DNA from: Acanthamoeba lenticulata
Taxonomy: Eukaryota > Discosea > Longamoebia > Acanthamoebidae
DNA length: 64,000 nt
Direction: 5' to 3'
Assembly: GCA_002179805.1 (NCBI GenBank)
Contig: NAVB01000722.1
Coordinates: 34,631-98,630 of the forward strand
Part shown: in pieces, positions 32,057 through 42,807 of the stretch
How positions within the stretch are numbered: the first letter of the stretch is position 1
Layout: each line of letters opens with the position of its first letter
Translations under genes and position numbers: made by a program
The notes under the pieces: model-generated
The model's input: only the letters and a program-made list of their open reading frames with translations
Databases searched by the model: none
Told to the model about the DNA's origin: nothing

Positions 32057-33217
32057 TCAAGAGCCTTGCTGGGTGGGGCGGATGAGGATCTCGTTGATAG
32101 CGGCGTGGGGCGGCTGCGACACGGCGTACACAACGGCCCGCGCGACATCATCAGCATCGAGGAAGCGAATAGCCTTGCTGAAGGCTTCACTCCCCTGGAT
32201 AAATACGCAAGGGTGAGTTGCAAGCAAAGGCGTGCGCAGTGAGGCTTGGGGAGGGGGGGGGGGCGTTCACCTTCTTCGTTTCTTCATGGGTGATGTGCGT
32301 GCCGAGCTCAGACACGGTCGCGCCAGGCTGAATGGAGGTCACTCGGATGCCCTTGCCAGAGACCTGTGCCCCTAAAGGTGAGGATAGGATCAACAACAAA
32401 AATGCGGGTGTGCAAGTGTGGCACCTCGCTCCTAAGGCCCTGTGTGATGGCCTCCACGGCCCACTTGGAAGCGCAATAGATTGCGCCAGTTGGGAAGAGC
32501 TTGCGACCGGCATCTGGTTGTTGAGATCACGCTTGAGTGAGTGAGCAATTCTACGCGCCGCGTTGAAGAGGGAGCAGTACCGGACGAGATGTTGACAATG
32601 TCGCCCTTGCCCCTCTCAGTCATGCTCGGAAGTACGGCAGCAACACCATTGAGCACACCCTATAAAGAGTCAGTAAACCTACAGTCATGAGGGGGAAGTC
32701 CGTTCGAAAACAACTGTACCTTGACGTTCACATCCATCATTCTTTCCCACTCGTCCTGCAGCAGGGCCGTGATCGGGCTCAGCAGCATCACGCCGGCGTT
32801 GTTGACCAAGATGTCGACCTGTTTTTTGGTCCAACACAAACCGGTCAGCACGGGTGCAGGGAGAAGAAGGGTCTGGACCAGTACATACCGGGCCGAAGGT
32901 ATCCTGCGCCGCGCTGACGAGAGCAGAGACGTCCTCACGGGAGACGACGTCGGTCTCCTTGTAGGCCGCGACGCCACCAGCAGCTTCAATCTCCTTTTTC
33001 AGTGCCTCCAACCGGTCCGCACGCCTGGCTCCCATCATCACTTTCGCGCCAGCTTCAGCCAAGCGCTGTATGGCGAGGGTGAAGGGCAGCGTTTAAAATC
33101 TATGAACCGCGAATCTACTTGGCGTGTGGCAGTTTTACGAACCTTGGCGATGGCTTCTCCAATGCCACTGCTGGCTCCGGTGACCACTGCGACCTTACTC
33201 TCCAGGACTTTGCTCAT
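32057..33217 (-). CDS. Classical short-chain dehydrogenase/reductase (SDR)
   Basis: NAD(P)-dependent oxidoreductase of 249 aa. Exons are 33217-33143, 33065-32889, 32818-32720, 32659-32581, 32513-32425, 32363-32271 and 32194-32057; the sum is 750 nt and all phases agree. It has a Rossmann TGASSGIG cofactor loop at about residues 14-21, NNAG (VDILVNNAGVML), catalytic Ser in VNISSG and catalytic YCASK, with RVTSIQPGATVSEL after the active site. An Arg pair after the second strand (MMGARRADRLEAL) favours NADPH. The protein is close to the YdfG/serine-3-dehydrogenase type of SDR. Substrate cannot be read from sequence. There is no signal or targeting peptide, so it is likely cytosolic. Confidence 0.92.
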
Positions 33218-33390
33218 GGTGTTTAACGCTGTAGCGAGAATAATGGGGTTGTCTGCTCAGCCCCCCACTTGCCAAGTGCAGGTGCCTTAACGGCGATAAA
33301 GCTGGAAAAAGACAACACCAAAGCAAAGGTCGCCAATTTGTTGGAACAACAAGCGCTACATCGGGCGTGTGGCCAACACCACCAGGCGCT

Positions 33391-34983
33391 CTAGTACTCC
33401 CACCCTCGCTGGCTGGGCAGGGGGCAGCCAGAGGCAACAGCCCAGTGGTAGATCTCAGCGTGTCCTCTACCTCTGGCCAGAGTCGTTGTGTTGCTGTTCC
33501 ATGAGCACCCCGCAGAGCGCAGCCACCGCAGCACCGCGAACTTACCGCCCCGTGCTGCCCAGGCACATGCGTCAGCGTCCCAAGGGCAGCCCTGGGCTCG
33601 CGCCCACTGAAGAAGGGCTAAGTGCCCGCCCTCGGCCGCTTCCTTGGTGGTCCACGAGTCCCAGGGACAGCCTGCAGAATGCAGCCATTGAAGCACTTCG
33701 AGGTGGCCACCACCGGCCGCCGCGGCGCACGTGGAAGCTCGCCACGAGAAGCCCTGGGCACGGGCCCACTTGACGCAGGCCAAGTTGCCGCTTCTTGCCA
33801 TGAGGGAAACGATTTCCTTGTCCGCCGAGCCAGGGGCGCAGCCCTGAGCGTGCAGCCACTGAAGTATTTCCAGATGGCCAGCTTGTGCTGCCGCAGCGAA
33901 TGTGTAAGCATCCCAAGAGCAGCCGTTCGCGCGGGCCCACTTGAGAACGGCAAAGTGACCACCCCTGGCTGCTCCTCGGCATGTCGACTCGTCCCACGGG
34001 CAGCCATTGGCGCGAGCCCACTGCAAGAGCTCAAGATGGCCTTCCTCCGCTGCAGCACAACAGACGTACTTGTCCCATGGGCAGCCGTTGGCCCTCAACC
34101 ACTTGAGCACGTCTAGGTGGCCACCTCCAGCGGCGCTAGAGCATACTTCCTCGCCCCACGGGCAGCCATTGGCGCGAGCCCACTGGAGTACTGCCAAGTG
34201 ACCGCCTTTCGCGGCAGCACTGGCTGTTTCCGTGTACCACTGGCAGCCATTGGCGCGTAGCCAGCGCAGTAGCTCAAGATGGCCGGCGCCTGCAGCTTTG
34301 TCGCATGTGGATTCGTTCCATGGGCAGCCGTTGGCCCTCAACCACTTCATCACCTCCAGGTGGCCGCCCGCAGCGACCTCCATGGGCGTCAAGTAGTCCC
34401 ATGGGCAGCCTTGCAAGTGAAGCCAAACCAATAAGGCAAAGTGGCTGTGCACAGCCGCCTCGCGGCACGTGGAAGCTGTCCATGCGTATCCGTTGGCGTG
34501 GGCCCACTCGAGGACATCGCGATGACCGCCTCGAGCGGCGCAGTCGCTGACGTGGCTGTAAGGAGTGGCGCCGTTTCTCAAAGCCCATTGAAGCACGGAT
34601 AGCCAACCTCGCTCAGCGACGAGCAAGCCGAACCTTTGAGAAGCCTTGACCGCAGCCACCTCACTGAGCGGCAGTTGAGCGTTGGGGGTGACCACATCGC
34701 TGCAGTTGGCCTTGAGTGCCTTGGTCCACCGGCCGCAAATGGCGCGGCACACGGGAAGTGCCAGTGGATCGACGTAGCCCAAGATAACGCCCAAGAGCTC
34801 GTCCATGATATCGTTGATACCGATTCCGGGTTCTCCAACCGCGTCCTGTCGGGAAGCTGCGGAGGCGACAACCACAAGCTGCTGCCGGGTTTGTTCAGCT
34901 GCGTTATCTTCTGCTCCATGATTGACGCGTCTCCGAGCCACAACCACCCTTCGGCGAGTCGTGTTGCTGGCTTTAGTCTCCAT
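33391..34983 (-). CDS. F-box-like/ankyrin repeat protein with Trp-rich (GCPWD) repeats
   Basis: Single-exon protein of 530 aa from ATG 34983 (METKASNTTRRR); the frame is open 51 nt further upstream but has no ATG there. An N-terminal basic segment precedes an F-box-like helix bundle (IMDELLGVILGYVDPLALPV, then CRAICGRWTKAL). About twelve ankyrin-type repeats follow, with the signature AA-x-GGHLEVLQWARANGCPWDE, from about 34570 to 33420. Each repeat has the conserved W-A-x-A/S-x-G-C-P/S-W core. Such repeats are abundant in Acanthamoeba and in its large DNA viruses. Role inferred: substrate adaptor of an SCF ligase. A decayed paralogue lies at 55515-56330. It is divergent from the Mob gene across about 210 bp. 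Confidence 0.85.
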   Translation of the reverse strand: METKASNTTRRRVVVARRRVNHGAEDNAAEQTRQQLVVVASAASRQDAVGEPGIGINDIMDELLGVILGYVDPLALPVCRAICGRWTKALKANCSDVVTPNAQLPLSEVAAVKASQRFGLLVAERGWLSVLQWALRNGATPYSHVSDCAARGGHRDVLEWAHANGYAWTASTCREAAVHSHFALLVWLHLQGCPWDYLTPMEVAAGGHLEVMKWLRANGCPWNESTCDKAAGAGHLELLRWLRANGCQWYTETASAAAKGGHLAVLQWARANGCPWGEEVCSSAAGGGHLDVLKWLRANGCPWDKYVCCAAAEEGHLELLQWARANGCPWDESTCRGAARGGHFAVLKWARANGCSWDAYTFAAAAQAGHLEILQWLHAQGCAPGSADKEIVSLMARSGNLACVKWARAQGFSWRASTCAAAAGGGHLEVLQWLHSAGCPWDSWTTKEAAEGGHLALLQWARAQGCPWDADACAWAARGGKFAVLRWLRSAGCSWNSNTTTLARGRGHAEIYHWAVASGCPLPSQRGWEY

Positions 34984-35195
34984 CTCGCTGGCGTTTGGTC
35001 GTGAAGAGAAGCCTTGGAAAAAAAAAAAGGGCAAAGAGCAATATCATTGATTAAAAACAAGAAAAAAAAAGTATTGGCTTGAAATTTGTTGGTTGGTGCC
35101 CACCCTGGTTGCCCCGAGCCCAGTTCGTTTTAAAACGACGCGGTGGGTACACGAAAGGCGTACAAAGGAAGAACCTTGCCTGCGCGGGGGTGGTG

Positions 35196-37894
35196 ATGGA
35201 GGCAGATGGCGGTGGGCTGTTTCTAAGTGGTGGGGATGACGACGAACTCCTCCTCCTCGCCCTCCGCGAAAAGGCTGCTCAGGCGAAGCTGCGACGTTCT
35301 GGTCGCGCTAATGCGGGTGGAGGGGAGGGCGAATCACAACAACAACAAACTGCCAGCCCGCAGAGGGAGGTAAAGCAACCGCGGGACATTTTCGACGTGC
35401 CAGTGGAGGACAACTACACCAAGCCCCAATGGATCCAACTCAACAGTACCCTTCCCCTCCTCCCTTCTTGTTGTCTTCTCGAGCTCTTAAGTACTTTTTG
35501 ATTTAATTAATTATTTATAAAAATGTCGCAATAAACTGTTAATAACCACTCTGGCTGGCGTGGTGCGCGTAGCTCAAGACATGCTCAGCTTCTACGAGCT
35601 CATGCACCATGCAGTTCACAAGAGCTGTACTTCCGTCACTTGCTCCAAGATGTCTGCCGGGCCCAAGTACGTCGTTTCTCCTTAAGGCTCTCCTGTGTTC
35701 CTTCTCCTGCCCGCGCTCAGCCGGTTTTAAATATGTGGTTCAGCTTCGAGTTTCTCTGGTCAGAGGGCGAACACAGCGCCAAACCGGCGAGTCTCTCCGC
35801 ACCCGACTACATCGCGGCGCTCCTGCAGTGGGCCCGCAAACTCATCCACGACTTTGGGGACCCCGATCTTGCCGGTTCGATCCTGGTCTTCATTTTTTAA
35901 AATACTTCTTTTTATCTGATTGCCTTTCTCTTCCTCTGTCTCCGTTGGTACTGCAGACGACGCGGCGTTCAAGAAGACGTATCGTCTCATCTGGAGCCGC
36001 GCGTTCAGGATCGCCATGCACCTCTATTGGTAAGTACTTCACGAGCCCAGCGTCCGGCCTCGTTAGCCTTGGTGATTGGCTTATGCGTTTTTGTTTTTTT
36101 TTCAGGCATCACTGGCCGACGATCACAGAGCTTCAGCTTGACGCGCTGCTCAACGCCTTCACCAAGCACTTTGTCGTCTACGCGCTCAAGTTTAGGTTGC
36201 TCACGTCGTGGGACAGCGTGTCGGCCATCTACGACCTCCTGTCGTCCATCCTGCCCCCGCTCTACGCCACACAACTGCGGGACCTGCGCGACGGGAAGAA
36301 GCGCGTGAGGGCCGCGCGCGCGGCGCGGCCCAAGGAGGGACGCGTGATCCCTGCCGGTCGGCGAAGGGCCTACACCGAGTGGGACGACCGCACCCCAACA
36401 GACCTCGAGCAACTGGTCCGGCCGCCGGCCTCACCGCGCTCGACGGCGGCAGCAGCGACGGCGACGGCGACCGGGGGCGACAGCACAGGGGCTGAGCCGC
36501 CTCAGACTGCGACCAGCGATGTGGCCGAGCCGGCAGACAAGCCAAGCTCGAGTGAAACAACGACAACGACGGTGATGACAACGACGAGCGAGCCAGAGAC
36601 TCAAGGGAGTGCGATAGGCGGGCGAGAAGAAGAGACAGCGGTTAAAGGCCTTGACACGACAAGCCAAGCGCCCGTAAAGGTCGATACCCGCGACTCGACG
36701 CCGCCCCCATCACAGGGACCGGCTGACACGACAGTCCGGGAGGCTGCTGCTGCGCTTAGAGCCGGCCAGACGCTGGACGGCCAGCCGAGCAGCGTCGGCG
36801 CTGCGACTGGCGGCTTCACCATCCACATCACGCATGACGAGGCAGCAGCCACAGCCACGGCCCCGGCGGGGAACGGCGAAGGCAGCGGCAGCCGAGGTAG
36901 CGGCAGTCGGGGCAGTGGCATCAGCAGTGGCAGGCGGCCCAAGACCAGCCCGCGTCTGGACGAGGTCGAGCAGAGGAAAAGGGGCAGCCGCATCCAGATG
37001 TCGAAGGAGGAGTTCCTCCGGGAGTTGCAGCGACAGAAGGAGCAGCAGGCTCAAGCGAGCCCGATCGCTAGCCCGCGAGGCTCGCGGGCCGCCACCGGCA
37101 GCCGTCCCGCGAGTCCGATGCCCCTCAGCCCGTCGTTCAGCCTTAGCCCGCCCATGTCGCCTCGGAGCCATGAGAGCGACGAGGACGAGGACGAAGGCGG
37201 CTACGACCAGGCGAGCCGCCAGAGTGTCGTCGAGCTGCCCGAGCCGGTGCTGCGCTTCTTCACGCCGCCGGCTTCGCCCAGCCCCGAGATCGCATCGCCG
37301 CTGTCGCCGGCCTCGCCGGTGTCTGCGAGCCCCCTGGGGTCGCCCTCCGTGCGACGCGCGGCGGCCACGGTCTCGTCGCCGGGCCTGCGATACCCGACCA
37401 TCCCGCCGTCGTTCGACCTGGCCAAGGCGATGGCCGACCTCACGGCGCTGGACCAGGAGTACGCCGACTTTGAGATGATTCACTCGCTTGAAATGAAGCT
37501 GCTGGCCACCCGGACCGAATCCGTCGGCAGCGCCAACCGCTCGCTTCAGGACCTGTTCGAGGCCGCACAGGCGGACGAAGAGGGAATCTACAACTACCTC
37601 TCGCCACGCAAGGCCGCGAAGCGGACCAACGCCATCAATCAGAAGGAGTTTGAAGAACTGCGTCGTCAGGTAAGCTCGTTGAGCGCTTGGAGCTTGTCGC
37701 GAGCGCTCGTCACTAACACTGGCGCTCCGACGTGCGCCCGCGTGCTGCAGCTGGCGGATCAGGAGAGGAAGAGGAGCAGGACGTGGGTCACGAAACGCAC
37801 GTCGCTGCCACGCAACATGCAGGAACTGAAGGGTTCGTACATCCGAGAGCAGACCGGCTCGCTCAAGCAGAACCCGGCCCGGCCGCACTCTTGA
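35196..37894 (+). CDS. Mob1/phocein-family kinase activator with long disordered tail
   Basis: Co-activator of NDR/LATS-type kinases. Exons are 35196-35445, 35573-35666, 35744-35874, 35957-36029, 36106-37669 and 37751-37894. They sum to 2256 nt (751 aa) with every junction in phase. The Mob domain (about residues 65-215) reads WIQLNTQDMLSFYELMHHAV, then CTSVTCSKMSAGP (zinc Cys pair), FEFLWSEGE, SAPDYIAALLQWARKLI and HLYWHHWPTITELQL (zinc His pair), then LLNAFTKHFVVYALKFRLL. The roughly 530 residues after it are Ser/Pro/Thr-rich, rich in SP and SPR motifs (SPRGS, PASPMPLSPS), and end in a conserved-looking helix (LTALDQEYADFEMIHSLEMK). Normal Mob proteins are about 210-230 aa, so the tail is the odd feature and a candidate phosphorylation target. 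An in-frame ATG at 35079 is an alternative start. Confidence 0.87.
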
Positions 37895-38032
37895 GTGCTT
37901 GTTATTTTTATTTTCGAACTAAAAACCATATTTTTATTCAATTTTTCCTTTTTTTTCTCGTTCCGGTCGCTTTCTTCTTCATCGGGGACAGACTTACGCA
38001 ATTGCATAGAAGAACAGTTCACACCAGAGAGG

Positions 38033-39290
38033 ATGGCCACGAAATCACCACAGACAGGCGAGGGCAAAAAGCGGAAGAGGGCTGCCTCGGGCAAGGAAGT
38101 GGCCAAGGCCGATGATTCGAAGGAGATGACGGAAAATCCGGCCAAGAAGATGAAGGAGCTGACCACATTCAAGAACAAACAGAAGGTGTTGATCATGTGC
38201 TCACGAGGCGTCACTCATCGGTACCGGCACCTCATGAACGACATGCGCATGCTCCTGCCGCACGGAAAGAAGGAGAGCAAATTGGACGACAAATCGCATC
38301 TCGGCATGATTAACGAGATCGCCGATCTCCACAACTGCAACGACGTCCTCTACTTCGAATGCCGTAAGAAGGAAGACCTTTATCTTTGGATGGGCAAAAC
38401 CCCCAACGGGCCTTCGGCCAAGTTCCTTGTTCTCAACGGTACCGTTCGTCGCCCGGTCCGCCGGCGAAATCTCATTCTTCACATTTGGCGCTCCAATGCT
38501 CATTCATGACGATGACTTTTGGTCTGTGCAGTTCACACGATGGATGAAATGAAGCTGACTGGCAACGCCATGCGGGGCTCGCGTCCTATCCTCTCGTTCG
38601 ACAAGGCCTTTGAGGAGGAGCCTCACTGGACACTCCTCAAGGAGCTCTTCGTTCAGGTGCGCTGCCAGTCTCCCTCCCGCCATACGCTGTGGGTTCCTCG
38701 GTCTCAGACTCGGGCTGTGGCATCACACCTACGACTACACATACAGGTGTTTGGCACCCCGAAGGGGCACCGCAAGAGCAAGCCTTTCATCGACCACATT
38801 TTCCACTTCTCCATCGTGGACAACAAGATCTGGTTCAGGAACTACCAGGTTCTTCCTTTCTCCCCTCTTCACCACATGGCCCACAGGCGGCAAAGGGGCC
38901 CTTTGCTACCTGCCACTGCTGACACTCTGCCGCCCCACAGATCGTCGAGAACGACAAGAAGGAGCGCACGCTGGTGGAGATCGGCCCGCGCTTCGTGCTT
39001 CATCTGCACCGCATTTTTGAGGGCAGCTTTGGCGGCCCGACGCTCTACCTCAACCCCAACTTTGTGTCGCCCAACACGGTGCGCGCTCTTCTTCCCTGCT
39101 CGTGGCCTCCGGCCCTGTCCCCCACCCCTCTGTGCTGACGTCGGCTCATCCCCCACAGATGCGCTCGCTGGCGCGGAAGGGCATGGCGAACAAGTTCCTC
39201 GAGCGTAAGAAGGCCAAACAGCAGCGCGAGCAGAAGGAGGCAGAGCTTGTCCTCCCAGAGAACGAACTCGATAAGGTGTGGCAGTCTTGA
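38033..39290 (+). CDS. BRX1: Ribosome biogenesis protein BRX1 (Brix domain)
   Basis: Nucleolar 60S-subunit assembly factor of 300 aa. Exons are 38033-38438, 38532-38656, 38747-38848, 38941-39078 and 39159-39290; the sum is 903 nt with all phases consistent. A basic N-terminus (KKRKRAASGKEVAK) leads into the Brix domain: KQKVLIMCSRGVTHRYRHLM, DLHNCNDVLYFECRKKEDLY, LWMGKTPNGPSAKF, GSRPILSFDKAFEE, HRKSKPFIDHIFHFSIVDNK, IWFRNYQ, then IVENDKKERTLVEIGPRFVL and IFEGSFGGPTLYLNPNFVSP. The C-terminal tail is Lys/Arg/Gln-rich (KFLERKKAKQQREQKEAE). These blocks are diagnostic of BRX1 among Brix proteins. It starts 138 bp after the Mob stop on the same strand. Confidence 0.95.
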
Positions 39291-39459
39291 TCATCTTCTG
39301 GAGCACTCATTCTCGTGTAGTCGTTTTTTTGTGAGAAGAAAAAGAAGATTTCAAACACCACAGAAGGAAGGGACGTCCCCCCGATTGCGGTGGGAGCAGA
39401 ATGAGCGTCTCTTTTCTTGTTCTTTTTGAGTCTGTACAGGCAAGAGCGGGCCAGTTCCT

Positions 39460-40096
39460 TCAGGTGTTGGAGTAGTAGTTGGTCTTGCCGTCTGCTTCCT
39501 CCGCGTCGCTGTCGCCCTTGAAGCAGGGCAGTGGACAAGGGATGAAACAGCAGCACCACTCGGCTTCCTCGTAGCATTGGCACAGACCACAGCAGACCAT
39601 GTAACAGTAATTGCCGCCTAGCATACTTCGCTCCACACTCAGCAGCACCACCGGTTCCTCTTGTTGGTCACCGCCTTTGGCTGCATCGGCCTGGAGTCTA
39701 TCCTCCGACCAAAGCCATGCAATGGTGAGGGAAGGTCAAGGAACAAGGATGAATGAAGGCTGTGCGCGTGGGACTGTACGGTGGAGGGATGACACCATAG
39801 TCCGTCAGTGGTCGATCACCCGCGAGAGCACGGTGACCACAGTAAAGGGATTGTTTGTTGGGTGCTAGTCCGGTGCGCTGTGAGCACAGAGCAAACCCAC
39901 CAGGGTGAGCACAACCACCACCAACAGGAGACTGCATAAAGAGAGAGCAATGACACACCTTCTGGACCGCTCGTTTGATGGAAGACAACTTGACAGTTTC
40001 GGCCACACGGAGGACAAGTAGGGACTCGTCTGGAAGCTCCAGCTCTACTCGCACACGGCGCACCTCTTGCGCGTGAAGAAGACGCTGGTTGTCCAT
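39460..40096 (-). CDS. Ubiquitin-like domain protein with Cys-rich tail
   Basis: Small protein of 157 aa. Exons are 40096-39959, 39877-39780 and 39697-39460; the sum is 474 nt with phases consistent. Residues 10-105 read as a ubiquitin fold: VRRVRVELELPDESLLVLRV, SIKRAVQKRTGLAPNKQSLY, CGHRALAGDRPLTDYGVIPP and EEPVVLLSVERSMLGG. The TG-x-P-x3-Q and G-x2-L-x3-R-x-L-x-DY patterns are those of ubiquitin-like domains. After LGG comes a palmitoylation-prone Cys cluster (CCGLCQC, then WCCCFIPCPLPCF) and an acidic end (DSDAEEADGKTNYYSNT). The domain is fused in frame, so the LGG is not a free C-terminus. Possible membrane-anchored ubiquitin-like protein; function unknown. Confidence 0.6.
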
Positions 40097-40170
40097 CACT
40101 TTGCTTGCGGAGTAACAAGAACAGGTAATTTATCATTAATTCATCCAAGAAACATCCATCAAAAAAGCAT

Positions 40171-40242
40171 GCCTCACGTGAGGATCGAACTCACGACCTT
40201 CAGATTATGAGACTGACGCTCTACCGACTGAGCTAGCGAGGC
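40171..40242 (-). tRNA. tRNA-Met (CAT), copy 1
   Basis: 72 nt on the minus strand, starting GCCTCGCTAGCTCAGTCGG. It has an A box (TAGCTCAGTCGGTAGAGC), anticodon loop CTCATAA, a B box (GTTCGATCC) and a closed acceptor stem GCCTCGC/GTGAGGC with one wobble. It has no intron and no encoded CCA. A run of T follows on the transcribed strand (40161-40166), a Pol III terminator. Confidence 0.95.
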
Positions 40243-40318
40243 GGTTATTTCACCGTGAAGATTGGCAACTCCGCAGCGAATATGGCAAAACAATACATAA
40301 ACACAAATAAAAATGAGT

Positions 40319-40390
40319 GCCTCACGTGAGGATCGAACTCACGACCTTCAGATTATGAGACTGACGCTCTACCGACTGAGCTAGCGAGGC
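40319..40390 (-). tRNA. tRNA-Met (CAT), copy 2, identical to copy 1
   Basis: Base-for-base identical to the copy at 40171-40242 over 72 nt, same strand, 148 bp away. The flanks differ, so the gene rather than a larger block is conserved. An A-rich plus-strand flank (40305-40314) gives a T-run terminator. The start codon of the divergent TTL-family gene is only 103 bp away. Confidence 0.95.
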
Positions 40391-40493
40391 GGGCTTAGCA
40401 TAGTGGAAAGAACACATTGCGACAAAGGGTTTGAGAACCTTAATCCTCGCACCAGCTGGCTCGGCTTGCGCTTTTGCTGCCGGCCACTTGGCG

Positions 40494-42578
40494 ATGGCTC
40501 TTCGTTCTTTGTGGCTGGTCGTTACCTTCGTTCTTCTGTCTCTCCTCTTGCGCATTGATGCGGAGGAAGTTGGTCGTAGCTCGGGCCTCCAACAACAGAA
40601 ACGATTCATCATAGACGAAATCGTTTCCAACCACTCGCTTGTGCGGTCAGAGCTCGTTAGCCGCGGCTGGACCGAACCCTCGCGCGCCGCGAGAAGGAGA
40701 GCCTTGGGCTCTGGTGTGGTGTTGGCCCAGTTCTTGTGGACGTGGTCAATCGACCGCACCAAAGTCGCCCCGGCCGATCAAATCGTAAATCACTTCCCAC
40801 ACTTTGAGGAAATTGGGACCAAGATCGGTTTGTGGAAGAATCTGTACTCGCTTCAGCAAGACAAAGTCGACGAACCTGTTGAAGAGGGCGTGCACAAGTT
40901 CTTCCCTCGCTGCTACCTGCTGGTGCGCGATCCTGTTCTCGAGCGGCAGAGCGCGGTCTCTGTGGACACTCTGTCAGCCGAACGCGAGAAACGTCGCTTC
41001 CTGGCGGACTTCTTGCGTGGCGCTAGCGCAGCAACCGCGCTCGAGTCGGGCAAGTTCTCGTGCGTGGAGGGCGAGTGCACTGCTGATGTAGCCCCTCGCG
41101 GTGAGCTGGGGCCGTTGCCACAACAGCCCAGCATCGACGGGACCAACAACATCTGGATCGTGAAGCCATCTCGAGCCGCTCGTGGTGTTGGTACCTCTCT
41201 TCGTTCTTTTGTCGTTTTCATTTTGTGCTGTCTTTACAATTTATTTACATGATGTGGCTGAGTGCAGACATTCGCCTCTTCACGAACTTGACCGCCTTGT
41301 TGGAGTACACGCTGGGCGCGGAGGCCGCAGCCAGCCTGTTGGCCGATCCGTTTGGGCCGATCGTCTTGCCTGACGAGAGCTCGTGGGACAACACAACGAA
41401 TGCGCTTCCGATCCAAAGGCCTGCGTTCGGCATCACGATGAAGACCGTCGCCCTCAGTGAGGGAGTCGCAGACGAGCAACCTGAAGCCAACGCCACCGTC
41501 GCTCCATCAGCCGAGCCATCGGTCGCGCAGCCCTCCGATGCCGCAGCATCCAATGCCTCGCCCGACGTTGTGGCGACCTCTCTACCCTCGTCGTCCTCGT
41601 ACATCGTGCAAAAGTACATCGAGCGACCTCTCCTGGTCTCGGGCCTCAAGTTTGACATTCGCCAGTTCGTGCTGGTGACCTCCCTCGACCCGCTCGTCGT
41701 CTTCATCTCGGACGACTTCTACCTGCGCTTCACCGCGCAGCCCTTCACCCTGGCCAACATCGATGACAGGTCCACGCGCACACGAGCCGCTGCTCCTCTT
41801 CTGGCTGACTGACGCTGGGGCGTGTTTGTGGCGTATAAAACAGGTTTTTGCATTTGACAAACCACCAGGTCCAGAAGGACGCGCCCGACTTCCACAGCTC
41901 AGAGATCAAGGAGAACCAGTGGAGCAGCCACGCCTTCATCGAGCACCTCAGGTGCGCGCTGCTCTCCAGACCTCACCTGATTCTCACCTCCGGACGCGAC
42001 TGACAAAAGTCCCACATCAACATCATCATCAGCGCCACGTTCGGCGACGGGACGTGGGCGAAGCGGGTCAAGCCGCTCGTTGACGAGCTCATTATCACGA
42101 CCATGCGCTCGTGGCCGACCGCTGGTAACGTGTTGGCCGCAACTCCATGTGAGGCCCTCAGTGGGAAGCTCACAAAGAGTGCGCATGGGCTGGGCTGGGC
42201 TCGGGCTGCAGGCCACCGCGAGAACAGTTTCGAGTTGCTCGGGCTCGACATCATGCTCGACCAGGATCTGCGGCCGTGGCTGCTCGAGGTCAACACCAAC
42301 CCGGGCCTCCACCTGCTCACCGACGTCGTGAACGAGCACCATCCCCGCTTCGTTGCCGACATGTTCAAAGGTGGGCAACAGAACGGCTCCCCACAATGTA
42401 TTGCTCTATCCAGCACCAGTAGGACTGACCTCACCGTGAGCCAGTGGTTCTTGATGACCGAGCCGCGTGGGAGGACGCCCCCGAGTATGACGCCTCAACC
42501 GATGCTGAAAAGCAGTCCCCGTTGGTGGTCGGCAGTCTGCGGCTGGCGTACAAGGGCCGCCCGGCCTCCTCCAGCTGA
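40494..42578 (+). CDS. TTL-family (tubulin-tyrosine-ligase-like) amino-acid ligase with signal peptide
   Basis: ATP-grasp ligase expected to add Tyr, Glu or Gly to protein tails. Exons are 40494-41190, 41268-41769, 41844-41951, 42033-42124, 42212-42370 and 42445-42578; the sum is 1692 nt (563 aa), all in phase. The N-terminus MALRSLWLVVTFVLLSLLLR-IDA is a classic signal peptide. TTL motifs in order: NNIWIVKPSRAARGVG (nucleotide-binding Lys), YIVQKYIERPLLVSGLKFDI, RQFVLVTSLDPL, FLHLTNHQVQK, FELLGLDIMLDQDLRPWLLE and VNTNPGLH (metal-binding E-x-N). All ATP-grasp residues appear intact. The acceptor of the fourth exon is the least certain (42033 chosen by phase). A secretory leader on a TTL-type ligase is unusual. 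Confidence 0.85.
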
Positions 42579-42807
42579 GCTGAAAAGCACGCTTGCACAC
42601 AAGCGTGTGCGCACGCCCTTCCCGCCTCCATACAATAAACCAATGCTTGGCTCACACGTGTGCGCACTCTTGGCACACCCCTGCCTGCTCACCGCTGGCG
42701 TCCGCACGCTCGGATGCGATCCGGGAGCATGTGACCACGAGTCACAGGGGAGTTATCAGTTGCAGTATGCGGTCAGCCAACGGAAGCCTGCACGAAGGAG
42801 GTTCTCG
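42579..42807. other. Convergent 3' spacer
   Basis: 229 bp between the stops of the TTL-family gene and the F-box-Sar1 gene. AATAAA at 42634-42639 (tacaataaaccaat) is a plausible plus-strand poly(A) signal. No coding signal. Confidence 0.5.

Noticed and set aside
36710..37888. 392-aa minus-strand frame opposite the Mob tail
   Set aside because: The plus strand has the supported, in-phase exon; the antisense frame is Arg-rich noise.
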